Below, piece after piece: positions 26,433-35,008 of a stretch of 57,742 nt of DNA. Under the pieces are notes generated by a model. The model saw only the letters and a list, made by a program, of their open reading frames with translations, was not told the DNA's origin and did no database searches. Position 1 is the first letter of the stretch; each line of letters starts with the position of its first letter. The position numbers were made by a program, and so were the translations under genes. The DNA comes from [Clostridium] clostridioforme AGR2157 (GTDB lineage Bacteria; Bacillota; Clostridia; Lachnospirales; Lachnospiraceae): the NCBI RefSeq assembly GCF_000424325.1, contig NZ_KE384165.1:22518-80259 (forward strand). Reading direction: 5' to 3'.

Positions 26433-26453
26433 ATGAATCCTCCTTGTGTTTCT

Positions 26454-26906
26454 TTATGCTTTTTCCACCTCATGTTCCTGCTTCGCCGCGGCTACCAGCA
26501 GCTTTGCCCCGCTGACAGCGGATATAACCACTACATCACCCGCTTCAAAGGTATTACCCTCCTCTGCCGCCCTGGCAAGCCAGATCTCACCGGCCAGGAT
26601 GGCAGTCCCTGTACCTGCCACATTATCAATACGGTCCTTGACCACGGCCTTACGGCCTGTAAGACTGTCAACATTGGTTTTTGTCCGCTTGCCGTACAGG
26701 TACTTGTAAGCAAAGGGACGGACCATGAGAAACAACACGAAGGACACTGCCACAAACACTGCCAGCTGGGGATACAGACCGCCTCCACACACCTGCACCA
26801 CCAGCGCCGCCAGGGAACCCCCGGCAAACCAGATGCTGGTCAGGGATGTGGTAACTCCTTCCACTACCAGAAAAACCACAAATGTGATAAGCCAAATAAG
26901 GGACAT
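26454..26906 (-). CDS. NfeD-family membrane protein
   Basis: Small membrane protein of 150 residues. The first 65 residues are hydrophobic (about three spans), followed by an OB-fold-like domain, with SLTGRKAVVKDRIDN and GEIWLARAAEEGNTFEAGDV, that is typical of short NfeD proteins. It precedes the SPFH gene in one operon; the two families act together in known cases. Confidence 0.9.
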   Translation of the reverse strand: MSLIWLITFVVFLVVEGVTTSLTSIWFAGGSLAALVVQVCGGGLYPQLAVFVAVSFVLFLMVRPFAYKYLYGKRTKTNVDSLTGRKAVVKDRIDNVAGTGTAILAGEIWLARAAEEGNTFEAGDVVVISAVSGAKLLVAAAKQEHEVEKA

Positions 26907-27139
26907 GTAAATCTCCTTTCATCTGCACAGAATATGGAGAAAATTGGTTACCTATTCTTATTGTATCATAGTCAGACTTAAAATCAATCAAGTGATTGTA
27001 AATTTATCATATTCTTAATATAATTGTAAGCAGTGCGAAAGGTTATGCGGCAGTTAAGGACGCCGCTGCTGTTATTATATGTTTTTGCAAACAGGTTATA
27101 CTTAACATAAACAAAATACACTTGATTAGGGGGCACAAC

Positions 27140-28153
27140 ATGAAACGCATACTCTTACTGGGAACAGGCGGCACCATTGCCTGCAAGCGCACCGATAAGG
27201 GGCTTAAGCCCGTCATTACATCGGATGAAGTCCTGTCCTATGTGCCTGACAGCCAAAGCTACTGTGAAATCCATTCCATCCAGCTGATGAACATAGACAG
27301 CACCAACATACAGCCCTGCCACTGGCTGGCCATTGAAAAGGCAATCGAGGAAAACTACGGCCAATACGACGGCTTTGTCATCACCCACGGCACGGACACC
27401 ATGGCTTATACGGCCGCGGCCCTGTCCTACCTGATTCAGCATTCGCCAAAGCCAATCATCATCACCGGGGCCCAGAAGCCCATTGACATGGAAAATACGG
27501 ACGCCAGGACCAACCTGGCCGACAGCCTTCTCTTTGCCTCCTGTCCCGGCGCCCACGACGTAAACATTGTCTTTGACGGCAAGGTCATCGCGGGCACCAG
27601 GGGAAAGAAAGAGTGGACAAAAAGCTATCACGCATTTTCCAGCATCAACTTTCCTTATGTGGCCATCATCCAGGACGGTCAGATTATATTCTATCTGGAC
27701 GACAAGGACAGGGACAAAAAGCAGGTCTGCTTCTACCGCCAAATGGACGGGGAGGTGGGGCTCATGAAGCTGATTCCTTCCATGGACGCTTCCCTGTTAG
27801 ATTATATGGCGGAGCATTACGATGCCGTCATCATAGAATCCTTTGGAGTGGGCGGCCTGCCTTCCTACCAGGACGGGGATTACCACGGCGCCATCGCCCG
27901 GTGGACAGGTCTTGGAAAGACCGTCATCATGACAACCCAGGTCACCAACGAGGGCAGCGACATGTCCGTCTACGAGGTGGGCCGGAGCATCAAACAGGAA
28001 TTCGGCCTTCTGGAAGCCTATGACATGACCCTGGAGGCAGTGGTCACTAAAATCATGTGGATACTTGGTCAGACAAAGGACCCGGCCCAGATACGCATGA
28101 TGTTCTACGAGACCGTGAACCGGGACATACTCTGGAAATGGAGTGAAAATTAA
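27140..28153 (+). CDS. Type I (cytoplasmic) L-asparaginase
   Basis: Hydrolyses asparagine to aspartate and ammonia; about 337 residues. The first catalytic Thr is in RILLLGTGGTIACKR and the second in VITHGTDTMAYTAAAL; PIIITGAQKPID and NEGSDMSVYEVG are further family segments. There is no signal peptide, in line with the cytoplasmic type I. The ATG at 27140 follows AGGGGG; an upstream TTG in frame is unlikely. It stands alone on the plus strand. Confidence 0.93.
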   Translation: MKRILLLGTGGTIACKRTDKGLKPVITSDEVLSYVPDSQSYCEIHSIQLMNIDSTNIQPCHWLAIEKAIEENYGQYDGFVITHGTDTMAYTAAALSYLIQHSPKPIIITGAQKPIDMENTDARTNLADSLLFASCPGAHDVNIVFDGKVIAGTRGKKEWTKSYHAFSSINFPYVAIIQDGQIIFYLDDKDRDKKQVCFYRQMDGEVGLMKLIPSMDASLLDYMAEHYDAVIIESFGVGGLPSYQDGDYHGAIARWTGLGKTVIMTTQVTNEGSDMSVYEVGRSIKQEFGLLEAYDMTLEAVVTKIMWILGQTKDPAQIRMMFYETVNRDILWKWSEN

Positions 28154-28204
28154 TATCCTAGCAGTAATCCTTTATCCCCTGGCACACCGGGACTCGTCCC
28201 ATTC

Positions 28205-28561
28205 CTATATCAGGCCCAGGGTACGGATGAGGTCCAGCCACAGCGTCAGGGTAAAGGCACTGCCGCAGGTCGTGATTGCCACCACACTGGAGCTCAGCAC
28301 GCCTTCATGTCCCATGTTCCGCGCCATTACAAAGCAGCTGACTGTTGTGGCAGACCCCAGCATCACGAGAATCGCCACCAGCTGCTGCTGCCGAAACCCC
28401 AGGTACACCGCGGCCGGAAGGAATATGGCGCAGAGGAGTACCAGCTTTACGGCGCTGGCACCCAAAGCCGCCCTGACCCCCTGTGATGCCTGTCTGAGGT
28501 CAAAGGACGCACCCATGGCCATCAGGCCCAGAGGCGTGGCCACTCCTGCCAGGCTGGACAC
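28205..28561 (-). pseudogene. AEC-family transporter, C-terminal remnant
   Basis: About 118 codons encode the last four membrane segments of an auxin-efflux-carrier family transporter: ATPLGLMAMGASFDLRQAS, then VAILVMLGSATTVSCFVMAR. Some 190 N-terminal residues are missing. The reading frame ends abruptly at about 28561, exactly where a headless HAD hydrolase starts on the opposite strand. One deletion that removed the 5' ends of both divergent genes explains the arrangement. Confidence 0.8.
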
Positions 28562-29144
28562 GGTTTTTTGCCGTGCTCCACGGACTCCAGAGAGCCCTCA
28601 GGGATATAACCGGGGAACACTGGGATATAAGCCGGCTTCTGCCGGTTCTGGGCATACCGGGGCTGGATGCATTTGAACGTCTGGGTATACATTCCCCCGA
28701 CCAGATATTCCGGATTTATCCCCGGTGGGAGCAGTATGAACAGGAGTATCAGTACACTGCCTATCTGTATGAGGGCATTGTACCCCTGTTGGATTTCCTA
28801 AAAAAAAGGGCTGCGGCCTGGGCATCATCACCTCCAAGACAATGCCCCAGTACACCTGCAGCTTCCTTCCCTTTCAGATATCCGAATATTTTCAGACCGT
28901 CATAACGGCCGATGACACAGTCCGCCACAAACCGGACCCGGAACCCATGCTTGAATATATGGAACGCACCGGGGTCTGTCCTCAGCAGATTCTCTACATC
29001 GGGGACAGCATCTACGACATGCAGTGCGCTTCCCGGGCCGGAGTTGACTCCTGCCTGGCTTTGTGGGGCTGCCACTGTCCTGATGGTATCTCATCCACCC
29101 ACCGTTTTGAGGAGCCGGCTGCCATGATACGCTGGCTTGAATGA
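28562..29144 (+). pseudogene. HAD-superfamily hydrolase, 5'-truncated and frameshifted
   Basis: Coding pieces VLHGLQRALRDITGEHWDIS, LYEGIVPLLDFLKKRG and, after a frame change, CGLGIITSKTMPQYTCSF, DDTVRHKPDPEPMLEYM and ILYIGDSIYDMQCASRAG form a HAD phosphatase. The N-terminal motif with the nucleophilic Asp is absent, lost at the junction near 28562. The frame change falls at a run of eight A (28800-28807). Without motif I the protein cannot be active, even if slippage restored the frame. Confidence 0.82.
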
Positions 29145-29152
29145 TGCTCTGG

Positions 29153-29220
29153 TTTGAATCTTTTGCCGCTTTGAATGATTTACCGCCTTAAATGATTCAC
29201 CGCCCCGAATCAGATTTCCC
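29153..29220. repeat. Degenerate 17-18 bp tandem repeats after the HAD pseudogene
   Basis: Four head-to-tail units starting at 29153, 29170, 29188 and 29205, of the form TTTGAATGATTTACCGCC, increasingly diverged. They lie between a pseudogene stop and the ECF gene promoter region. Confidence 0.65.
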
Positions 29221-29338
29221 CCTCAGCAGCGCCAGTCTGGACTGGTCAAATATTATCTAACTGGATATTTCACTCAGTCCACCTTTCCGCTATAGTAGGT
29301 ATCAGCATTTAAGCACTTCAACTTAAGGAGGTATCCCT

Positions 29339-29860
29339 ATGACGGAACGTTTCACTGCTAAAAAACTGGTGTTGTCCGCACTCTTCGCGGCACTGGCCTG
29401 CGTGGCCACCATGTCCATCCGCATCCCCACCCCCGGTACAGGCGGATACATCCACCCAGGCGACGCCATCGTGATTCTCTGCGGCGTGTTTCTGGACCCG
29501 GTATCCGCATTCCTGGCAGCCGGCATCGGCTCCTGCATGGCAGACCTGCTGGGAGGTTATTTCATCTATGTCCCCATTACCTTTGTCATCAAGGGCCTGG
29601 TGGCATTCTCGGCAAGCCGTGTCTGCCGCAGTTTAAGGGCCAGAGGAATGAGTCCGTACGCTGCCGTAGCCGGCTGCGGTGTGATTGACATTATTCTGGT
29701 GGCCGGAGGATACTGCCTGTGCGAAATCTTTCTGTACGGATTAGGGGCTGCCCTGGCCAGCGTTCCCAGCAACATCATCCAGGGAATCAGCGGCCTGATT
29801 ATCTCCAGCGCCCTGTATCCGGTCCTCCAAAAGCCTCTTTCCATGGCATTAAAGGCTTAG
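29339..29860 (+). CDS. ECF transporter S component (ECF-ribofla_trS/RibU-like family)
   Basis: Substrate-binding membrane subunit of an energy-coupling-factor vitamin importer; 173 residues with about five or six spans. The stretch IRIPTPGTGGYIHPGDAIVI and LAAGIGSCMADLLGGYFIYV is the family signature. The ATG follows AAGGAGG. No EcfA/EcfT genes are near, so it would share a common ECF module. The vitamin cannot be told: riboflavin, a pyridoxine-type and a thiamine-precursor carrier all occur in related groups. An ACTGG direct repeat around 29238-29265 upstream may be a regulator site. Confidence 0.85.
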   Translation: MTERFTAKKLVLSALFAALACVATMSIRIPTPGTGGYIHPGDAIVILCGVFLDPVSAFLAAGIGSCMADLLGGYFIYVPITFVIKGLVAFSASRVCRSLRARGMSPYAAVAGCGVIDIILVAGGYCLCEIFLYGLGAALASVPSNIIQGISGLIISSALYPVLQKPLSMALKA

Positions 29861-30017
29861 AGCGAGTCCAACATTTCAGCCACGGTCTCTCCATAAATGG
29901 GATGGCGCTTATAGGGCGCTGTCTCAGCCAGCACATCATCGCACTCCATGGCAAGCTCCTTATCCAGGTTTGTCAGCAGCCCGGGAAGGGCCTCCACTAT
30001 GGTTACCCGGATGCCAA
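29857..30017 (-). pseudogene. Pyridine nucleotide-disulfide oxidoreductase-like remnant
   Basis: About 53 codons, in a frame shifted from the cupin gene that precedes it, read IRVTIVEALPGLLTNLDKEL and end with KRHPIYGETVAEMLDSL. The first piece looks like the second beta-alpha-beta edge of an NAD(P)-binding domain, and HPxxxETV is the C-terminal signature of lipoamide dehydrogenase-like proteins. The some 150 residues that should lie between them are gone, so this is an internally deleted stub. Family assignment is tentative. Confidence 0.5.
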
Positions 30018-30023
30018 TGGCAA

Positions 30024-30356
30024 CTATACAAAATCCTCCCGCATGGGTTGAAAGATATCCAGAAGGATTCCGGCCTTCCTGCACATGCATCCGTGCTCCA
30101 CGCCGTCCAGCTTTAGCATGGTATCCCCTGCCCTCACTGTTTTTTTCTCACCGTCTATATTAAACTCGAATTCTCCGCTGACCACATATGTAATCTGGGA
30201 ATGGGGATGATGATGAAGACTGCCCACAGCTCCCTCCTCAAAGGTATTCTCCACACACATCAAATCCTTACTGTAAGCCAGAACCCTCCTGACAACCCCA
30301 GGCCCCGCCTGAACCGGCTCCGCATTCTCATGAAACACCCATCTTTCATCCAGCAT
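30024..30356 (-). CDS. Small single-domain cupin protein
   Basis: Protein of 110 residues; ATG at 30356 has GGAGA. The cupin metal motifs are visible: SLHHHPHSQITYVVSGEFEF (His-His-x-His-x(n)-Glu/Gln) and GDTMLKLDGVEHGCMC. Small cupins of this kind are enzymes or sensors of many functions; none can be chosen here. A gene remnant follows directly. Confidence 0.88.
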   Translation of the reverse strand: MLDERWVFHENAEPVQAGPGVVRRVLAYSKDLMCVENTFEEGAVGSLHHHPHSQITYVVSGEFEFNIDGEKKTVRAGDTMLKLDGVEHGCMCRKAGILLDIFQPMREDFV

Positions 30357-30488
30357 GTCACTGTCTCCTTCCATCATTCACTGCGGTCATCCGCAGTATA
30401 TTCTCCATTATACCAAGACCGCGGGGCCGCGGCTAGTCCCTGCCTCGTTGTTTTATGCACCTGAAAATGTATCTCCCGGCCAGGCTGA

Positions 30489-32009
30489 TTACGCCTCTTC
30501 AAATCCCACGCAGTGGAGGAATCTTGCAAATGCCCTCCGTCCCCTCTCATCGCATTTATAGACGCCTGCATCCTCCAGAACCCGTGCAAACACCTTTCCC
30601 ACTTCCTCCTGCAGAATGGGCCATACATTATCCCTCGTCACCAGGATGCCCTTTTCCTGATATCCGGGCAGGAATTCCTCCACCCAGTCAGCGTGTTTCT
30701 TAAGGACCTCATCCCTTCGTATATCCCTGCCATCCACCATGTACTCTCCCAGCATTGCCAGTTCCGTCTTAAGCCTGGAAGGCAGCACAGCCAGTCCCAT
30801 GACCTCAATCAGACCAATGTTCTCTTTCTTTATGTGATGCAGCTCCTGATGGGGATGGTATACGCCCAGCGGGAATTCCTCTGTGGTAATATTATTGCGC
30901 AGCACCAAATCCAGTTCAAAGGTATCCCCAACCTTCCTGGCAATGGGCGTAATGGTGTTATGAGGTTCTCCGTCTGTCTCGGCAAAGATAAACGCATCCT
31001 CATCCGTATAGCCTCTCCATGCTCCCAGCACAACATCCCCCAGTTCAATCAGCCTGTCCGGATCAGCTGCCCGAAGCCGCAGCACGGACATAGGCCAGAA
31101 TACGATTCCCGCCTCCACGTCCTCATACCCTTTTATGGAAAAGTGTTTCTCTATGGGCGCTTTTGCCATGGCAAAGGTATAATGTCCCCCCTGGAAATGG
31201 TCATGGCTCAGGATGGATCCTCCCACAATGGGAAGGTCTGCATTGGAACCCAGGAAATAATGGGGGAACTGCTTGATAAAGTCAAACAGCTTTCTGAATG
31301 CCGCCTTATCAATTTTCATAGGCACGTGCTGTCCGTTAAACACGATGCAGTGCTCATTATAGTACACATATGGGGAATACTGGAATCCCCACTGACTGTT
31401 ATTGATGGTAATGGGAATGATTCTGTGGTTATTCCGGGCCGGATGGTTGGTCCGCCCTGCATATCCCACGTTCTCCATGCACAGCTGGCATTTGGGATAG
31501 CCGCTCTGCTTAGCCAGCTTAGCCGCAGCAATGGCCTTTGGATCCTTTTCCGGTTTGGACAGGTTTACCGTAATATCCAAAGTACCGTAGCGGGTATCCG
31601 TGGTCCACTTCATATCCCTTGCAATGCGGTAACGGCGGATATAATCGGAATCCTGGCTAAAGCCATAATACCAGTCCGTTGCTTTCTCAGGGGACTCCTC
31701 ATAGCGTTTCCAGAATTCCTTCACCACCTCGCCCGGCCTTGGCATCAAACAGTTCATCAGCTTTGTGTCAAGAAGGTCCCGATAAACCACGCTGTCCTCC
31801 TTAAGCACGCCCGTGCCTGCAGCACAGTCCAGAAGCTCCTTTAAAATGGCCTCCAAATCCCCGCTCTCCACCGGCCCCTGGGGTTCTTCATACTCGTCCA
31901 TTCCCATCACATCCAGGATTTGGTTCCTGGCATAGATAGCGTCCACCTCAGATATGAGACCCTTATCCAGACCGTACTGTACCAATCCCTTAACCGCTTC
32001 ATAAACCAT
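30489..32009 (-). CDS. galT: UDP-glucose--hexose-1-phosphate uridylyltransferase (type 2 GalT)
   Basis: Transfers UMP between UDP-glucose and galactose-1-phosphate in the Leloir pathway. This is the long Firmicutes type, about 506 residues. Family segments include GLVQYGLDKGLISEVDAIYA, CQLCMENVGYAGRTNHPARN, VGGSILSHDHFQGGHYTFAM and YHPHQELHHIKKENIGLIEV. The ATG at 32009 has GGGAGGA at 7 bases, and the family sequence starts right after it; 30 further codons upstream are open but unlike the family. galK and galE are not adjacent. Confidence 0.94.
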   Translation of the reverse strand: MVYEAVKGLVQYGLDKGLISEVDAIYARNQILDVMGMDEYEEPQGPVESGDLEAILKELLDCAAGTGVLKEDSVVYRDLLDTKLMNCLMPRPGEVVKEFWKRYEESPEKATDWYYGFSQDSDYIRRYRIARDMKWTTDTRYGTLDITVNLSKPEKDPKAIAAAKLAKQSGYPKCQLCMENVGYAGRTNHPARNNHRIIPITINNSQWGFQYSPYVYYNEHCIVFNGQHVPMKIDKAAFRKLFDFIKQFPHYFLGSNADLPIVGGSILSHDHFQGGHYTFAMAKAPIEKHFSIKGYEDVEAGIVFWPMSVLRLRAADPDRLIELGDVVLGAWRGYTDEDAFIFAETDGEPHNTITPIARKVGDTFELDLVLRNNITTEEFPLGVYHPHQELHHIKKENIGLIEVMGLAVLPSRLKTELAMLGEYMVDGRDIRRDEVLKKHADWVEEFLPGYQEKGILVTRDNVWPILQEEVGKVFARVLEDAGVYKCDERGRRAFARFLHCVGFEEA

Positions 32010-32130
32010 AGAAATATCCTCCCTGTACACTCTTCCATCTAAGCGCAGCCACATGCCGCTGTTTTCTTCCATTATATCCCTCACACCCCGTAACCACAAT
32101 GCACTTTTTTACTTTTATATCCTGATTTCA

Positions 32131-32721
32131 TTAAAAGGCGCGGAATAAACGGTTCACCCGTCCCACCAGAATTCCTCCCAGAAGGCCAATCAGTGCTCCC
32201 GCCGCACAGCCTGCTGTCAACAGCACCGGCAGGTAGGAAAATACCCCAAATGTATTCACCACAAAAGCCGCCATCAGAAACTGTCCGATATTATGGGCCA
32301 CTCCTCCCAGTATGCTGACTCCCACCATTCCGAACAGCCTGAACCGCTTGCACAGGGCCATGACGGTAAGGCTCAGGGCAGTCCCTGCCAGGCCAAACAG
32401 GATGGCCGAAGGCGGTCCAAACAGAATGCCTGATAAGAGTATGCGCACCACGCTGATAAGAGCTGTCTCTTTTGTTCCCATGCAGTACAGTCCCACCATG
32501 GTCACCAGATTAGCCAGACCCAGCTTTACCCCGGGTGCTCCCAGATATACCGGCACCAATGACTCCACGTATCCCAGCACCAGGGCCAGGGCTGTCAGGA
32601 TCCCAAAAAGGGCTGCATTTCTGGCTGAGGTCCTTGGGGCTGGTTTTGTACCCGGGCCTTTATTTACCGTTACAGCTGATTTTTTATATGATTCTGTGAC
32701 TGTCTTTTTCTGATTCGGCAT
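32131..32721 (-). CDS. Gx-transporter family membrane protein (Hpre_diP_synt_I)
   Basis: Integral membrane protein of 196 residues with a basic N-terminal tail of about 35 residues and then five or six spans. Signatures: SLVPVYLGAPGVKLGLANLV and ISVVRILLSGILFGPPSAIL. Databases often call the family heptaprenyl diphosphate synthase component I, but it is related to ECF S components. It diverges from the FMN-binding-like and NusG-domain-II genes. The Listeria extracellular-electron-transfer locus has, as I recall, a similar pair (EetA/EetB), which suggests a redox role. Confidence 0.85.
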   Translation of the reverse strand: MPNQKKTVTESYKKSAVTVNKGPGTKPAPRTSARNAALFGILTALALVLGYVESLVPVYLGAPGVKLGLANLVTMVGLYCMGTKETALISVVRILLSGILFGPPSAILFGLAGTALSLTVMALCKRFRLFGMVGVSILGGVAHNIGQFLMAAFVVNTFGVFSYLPVLLTAGCAAGALIGLLGGILVGRVNRLFRAF

Positions 32722-32880
32722 GTGATCCTCCAGTCTTCATCGCGGCTTTTCATCCTTTCCCTGTGCTCTGTCCTCAACACGCATATAGTATACCATGCAT
32801 GACCCAAATCTTCCATAGCGCCTTAGATCGTTTGAAAATGGACACGAATGAATTATCACCGCTGCTTGTGTGAAAACTCA

Positions 32881-32909
32881 TTGTATGCAGTGGCGTATTG
32901 TGATAAAAT
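32881..32909 (+). promoter_or_regulatory. Promoter of the FMN-binding-like/NusG-II operon
   Basis: TTGTAT (32881-32886) and TAAAAT (32904-32909) are spaced 17 bp, about 85 bases before the ATG at 32992. Confidence 0.6.
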
Positions 32910-32991
32910 AAACAATATATCCCAACCCAGCGCCGTCCGCATATATTCCGCTCCGGCGCATACTACTATATTTTTTAAAGGAGTGTTTTTC

Positions 32992-33498
32992 ATGAAGAGA
33001 AATACCATCAGTTCCTATGCCAGAAGTTTGATTGGCATTGCTGTCATGGCAGCGTTGTCCTTAGCGGTAATTGCTGTATCAGACCCTTTGTATAAGGCCT
33101 TAAGAGGACCTGTGACCACGGCCCGCCCTGAGGTGCCTCTGGCCGACGGAATCTATACCTATGAAGCTCCGGAACCAGACTCAAACGGTTTCCGGGACAG
33201 AACCACCCTGACAGTATCCGATGGTATCATCGTATCCTGTATCTGGGATTCCTTTAACAGTGACGGGGAAAGCAAACAGAAGCTTTCCATGGAAGGCCAA
33301 TATATTATGACGCCGGATGGGCCTATATGGAAAGCCCAATCAGACAGCGTATGCCGGTATCTGATAGAACACCAGCGTCTGGCCGGTCTGGCTGGTGACG
33401 ACGGATACACCACTGACGCCGTGGCCTCAGTCAGCATCAACGTATATCCATTTATAAACGGAGTGGAGGAATGTCTGCGTCAGGCGGAAATCAAATGA
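32992..33498 (+). CDS. Membrane-anchored FMN-binding-like protein
   Basis: Length of 168 residues; ATG at 32992 after AAAGGAG. One membrane segment (about 12-30) is followed by an extracytoplasmic domain with DGIYTYEAPEPDSNGF, TLTVSDGIIVSCIWDSF and a C-terminal TTDAVASVSINVYPFINGVE. The last piece aligns with the flavin-attachment region of FMN-binding domains (usual form DAVSGATxTS), but here the G-A-T core reads S-V-S, so covalent FMN at a threonine is not expected in the usual way. The stop overlaps the next start (ATGA). Confidence 0.68.
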   Translation: MKRNTISSYARSLIGIAVMAALSLAVIAVSDPLYKALRGPVTTARPEVPLADGIYTYEAPEPDSNGFRDRTTLTVSDGIIVSCIWDSFNSDGESKQKLSMEGQYIMTPDGPIWKAQSDSVCRYLIEHQRLAGLAGDDGYTTDAVASVSINVYPFINGVEECLRQAEIK

Positions 33499-33845
33499 AC
33501 ATATTACAGAAACGAGACGTGATTCTGGCTGCTGCCATTCTATTGATCGCGGCTGCTGCCTTTAGCATCAGCCACTATATCCGCCGCACACCGGCAGCCA
33601 TTGCCCAGGTGTCTGCGAACGGAACCGTAGTGGAAACACTGGATCTCAGCAAGGATACGGAGATAACGGTTACCTCCTCCAACGGCGGCACCAACCACCT
33701 GATTGTAAAGGACGGTGAAATCTGGTGCAGTGAGGCCAGCTGCCCTGATAAGGTCTGTGTCCACCAGGGAAAAAAGCATTTAAACAGCGACACCATTGTG
33801 TGCCTTCCCAATCAGATGATTGTAACCATAACAGGCGGGGAATAA
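33495..33845 (+). CDS. NusG domain II-containing membrane protein
   Basis: Protein of 116 residues with one N-terminal membrane span (about 8-28, ILAAAILLIAAAAFSI) and an extracytoplasmic NusG_II (DUF1312) domain containing IVKDGEIWCSEASCPDKVC and VHQGKK. Starting at the ATG that overlaps the previous stop gives coupled translation; an ATG 24 bases earlier lies too close to its site. The domain occurs in small redox-linked membrane proteins; the close tie with an FMN-binding-like protein and a Gx transporter suggests one membrane redox module. Confidence 0.85.
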   Translation: MNILQKRDVILAAAILLIAAAAFSISHYIRRTPAAIAQVSANGTVVETLDLSKDTEITVTSSNGGTNHLIVKDGEIWCSEASCPDKVCVHQGKKHLNSDTIVCLPNQMIVTITGGE

Positions 33846-33861
33846 ATCCCCCGCCTGTTAT
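33828..33861 (+). terminator. Terminator of the NusG-II gene
   Basis: Arms ATAACAGGCGGGG (33828-33840) and CCCCGCCTGTTAT (33849-33861) pair perfectly; the stop codon lies in the loop. A T-rich tail follows on the plus strand. Confidence 0.75.
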
Positions 33862-33883
33862 ATTTATTTCTTCATTCTATGCT

Positions 33884-34264
33884 CTAAAACTTCTTAGTCT
33901 TACCCACTCCGGCCAGAGCTGTCTTGATATCATCAAAGCTCATTCCGCCCGCGGAATCAATGGTGGCAACCACGGCGCCCTCCACCAGAGGACAATCCAC
34001 CATCTCCACCTTCTTTCCCTCGAACATCTCAATGACCATCTCCGTGGTCATGACAGCGCTTCCCAAATCCACCAGAACAAGAACCCCGTCATCGGAATAT
34101 ACAGACTCTATGGCTGCCTGTATCTTCTCAAAGCTGGTTCCAAAGCCGCCGTCGTCCATGCCTCCGGCCGGCGCGATTCTTGCGCCGGGCGCCATGATGG
34201 AGGTCAGCTCCACCACACTTTTTGCCAGATTTTCACTGTGAGACACAATCACCAATCCTACCAT
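33884..34264 (-). CDS. dhaM: PTS-dependent dihydroxyacetone kinase, phosphotransferase subunit DhaM
   Basis: Passes phosphate from HPr to the ADP bound to DhaL. This is the short form of 126 residues with only the EIIA-mannose-like domain. His 9 in VGLVIVSHSENLAKSV is the phosphorylated residue; later come GGMDDGGFGTSFEKIQAAIE and LVDLGSAVMTTEMVIEM. It is the third gene of dhaK-dhaL-dhaM and the last of the glycerol regulon. Confidence 0.94.
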   Translation of the reverse strand: MVGLVIVSHSENLAKSVVELTSIMAPGARIAPAGGMDDGGFGTSFEKIQAAIESVYSDDGVLVLVDLGSAVMTTEMVIEMFEGKKVEMVDCPLVEGAVVATIDSAGGMSFDDIKTALAGVGKTKKF

Positions 34265-34331
34265 ATGTATTACTGCTCCTTTCAGCCGGACACGGTACCT
34301 CTATGCCGATATTTGTATCCGGTATCTGTCT

Positions 34332-34955
34332 CTATACCAGCCCCGCAATGACTTCCAGCATATAGGAATAAGAGGTGGCTCCCGGATCCTGATGCCCCAG
34401 TCCCCTCTCTCCCACATAGCTGGCCCGGCCTTTGGTCGCTGCCAGGTCCTTGGTGTGCTCTGCGCCTGCCCAGGCTGCCCTGACTCCGGCCTCCAGCACT
34501 TCCCTGGCGCTCTTTCCCTCTGCCGCCACGTCCTTCATGGCTTTCAGGGAAGGTACCATGGCATCCAGCATGGTGGCTTCCTCCACAGTGGCCTTTCCTC
34601 TTTGCTCCACTGCCTGTACAGCCGTATCCATCATTGACAGGAAATCAGCCATATCCATCTCTTCCTTTCCTGCCAGGGCCATGCCCGCCTTCATATAGGC
34701 CGAACCGTACAGGGGGCCGGAAGCGCCTCCCACAGTGGATACCAATGTCATGCCCACTGTCTTCAGAATGGTCCCTATATCCTTTCCCTCCAGGTCAGGA
34801 AGCTTTCCCTCCACCGCTGCAAATCCCCGCGCCATATTAATGCCATGGTCACTGTCTCCAATCGGCTGGTCCAGCTCTGTGAGATACTCCTTCTCGGCCT
34901 CCATTTTCAGACCGATTGCCTTGATGATCTCCAATACCTTTTTACTGTCTGCCAT
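34332..34955 (-). CDS. dhaL: Dihydroxyacetone kinase ADP-binding subunit DhaL
   Basis: All-helical subunit of 207 residues that keeps ADP as a cofactor and transfers phosphate to dihydroxyacetone on DhaK. The metal/ADP motif GDSDHGINMARGF is present, as are GGASGPLYGSAYMKAG and the C-terminal GHQDPGATSYSYML. It lies between dhaK and dhaM. Confidence 0.95.
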   Translation of the reverse strand: MADSKKVLEIIKAIGLKMEAEKEYLTELDQPIGDSDHGINMARGFAAVEGKLPDLEGKDIGTILKTVGMTLVSTVGGASGPLYGSAYMKAGMALAGKEEMDMADFLSMMDTAVQAVEQRGKATVEEATMLDAMVPSLKAMKDVAAEGKSAREVLEAGVRAAWAGAEHTKDLAATKGRASYVGERGLGHQDPGATSYSYMLEVIAGLV

Positions 34956-35008
34956 GATGACCCACCTTTCATTTCAATCTATTTTTTCTATGACCTCATA
35001 AATGCCTG

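Noticed and set aside
30513-31844. Plus-strand open frame of 443 codons antisense to galT
   Set aside because: It lies wholly over galT, has no ribosome site or family resemblance, and mirrors the third-codon bias of the true gene.
32010-32099. Longer galT start 30 codons upstream
   Set aside because: The extra codons do not match the family and the inner ATG has a far better ribosome site.
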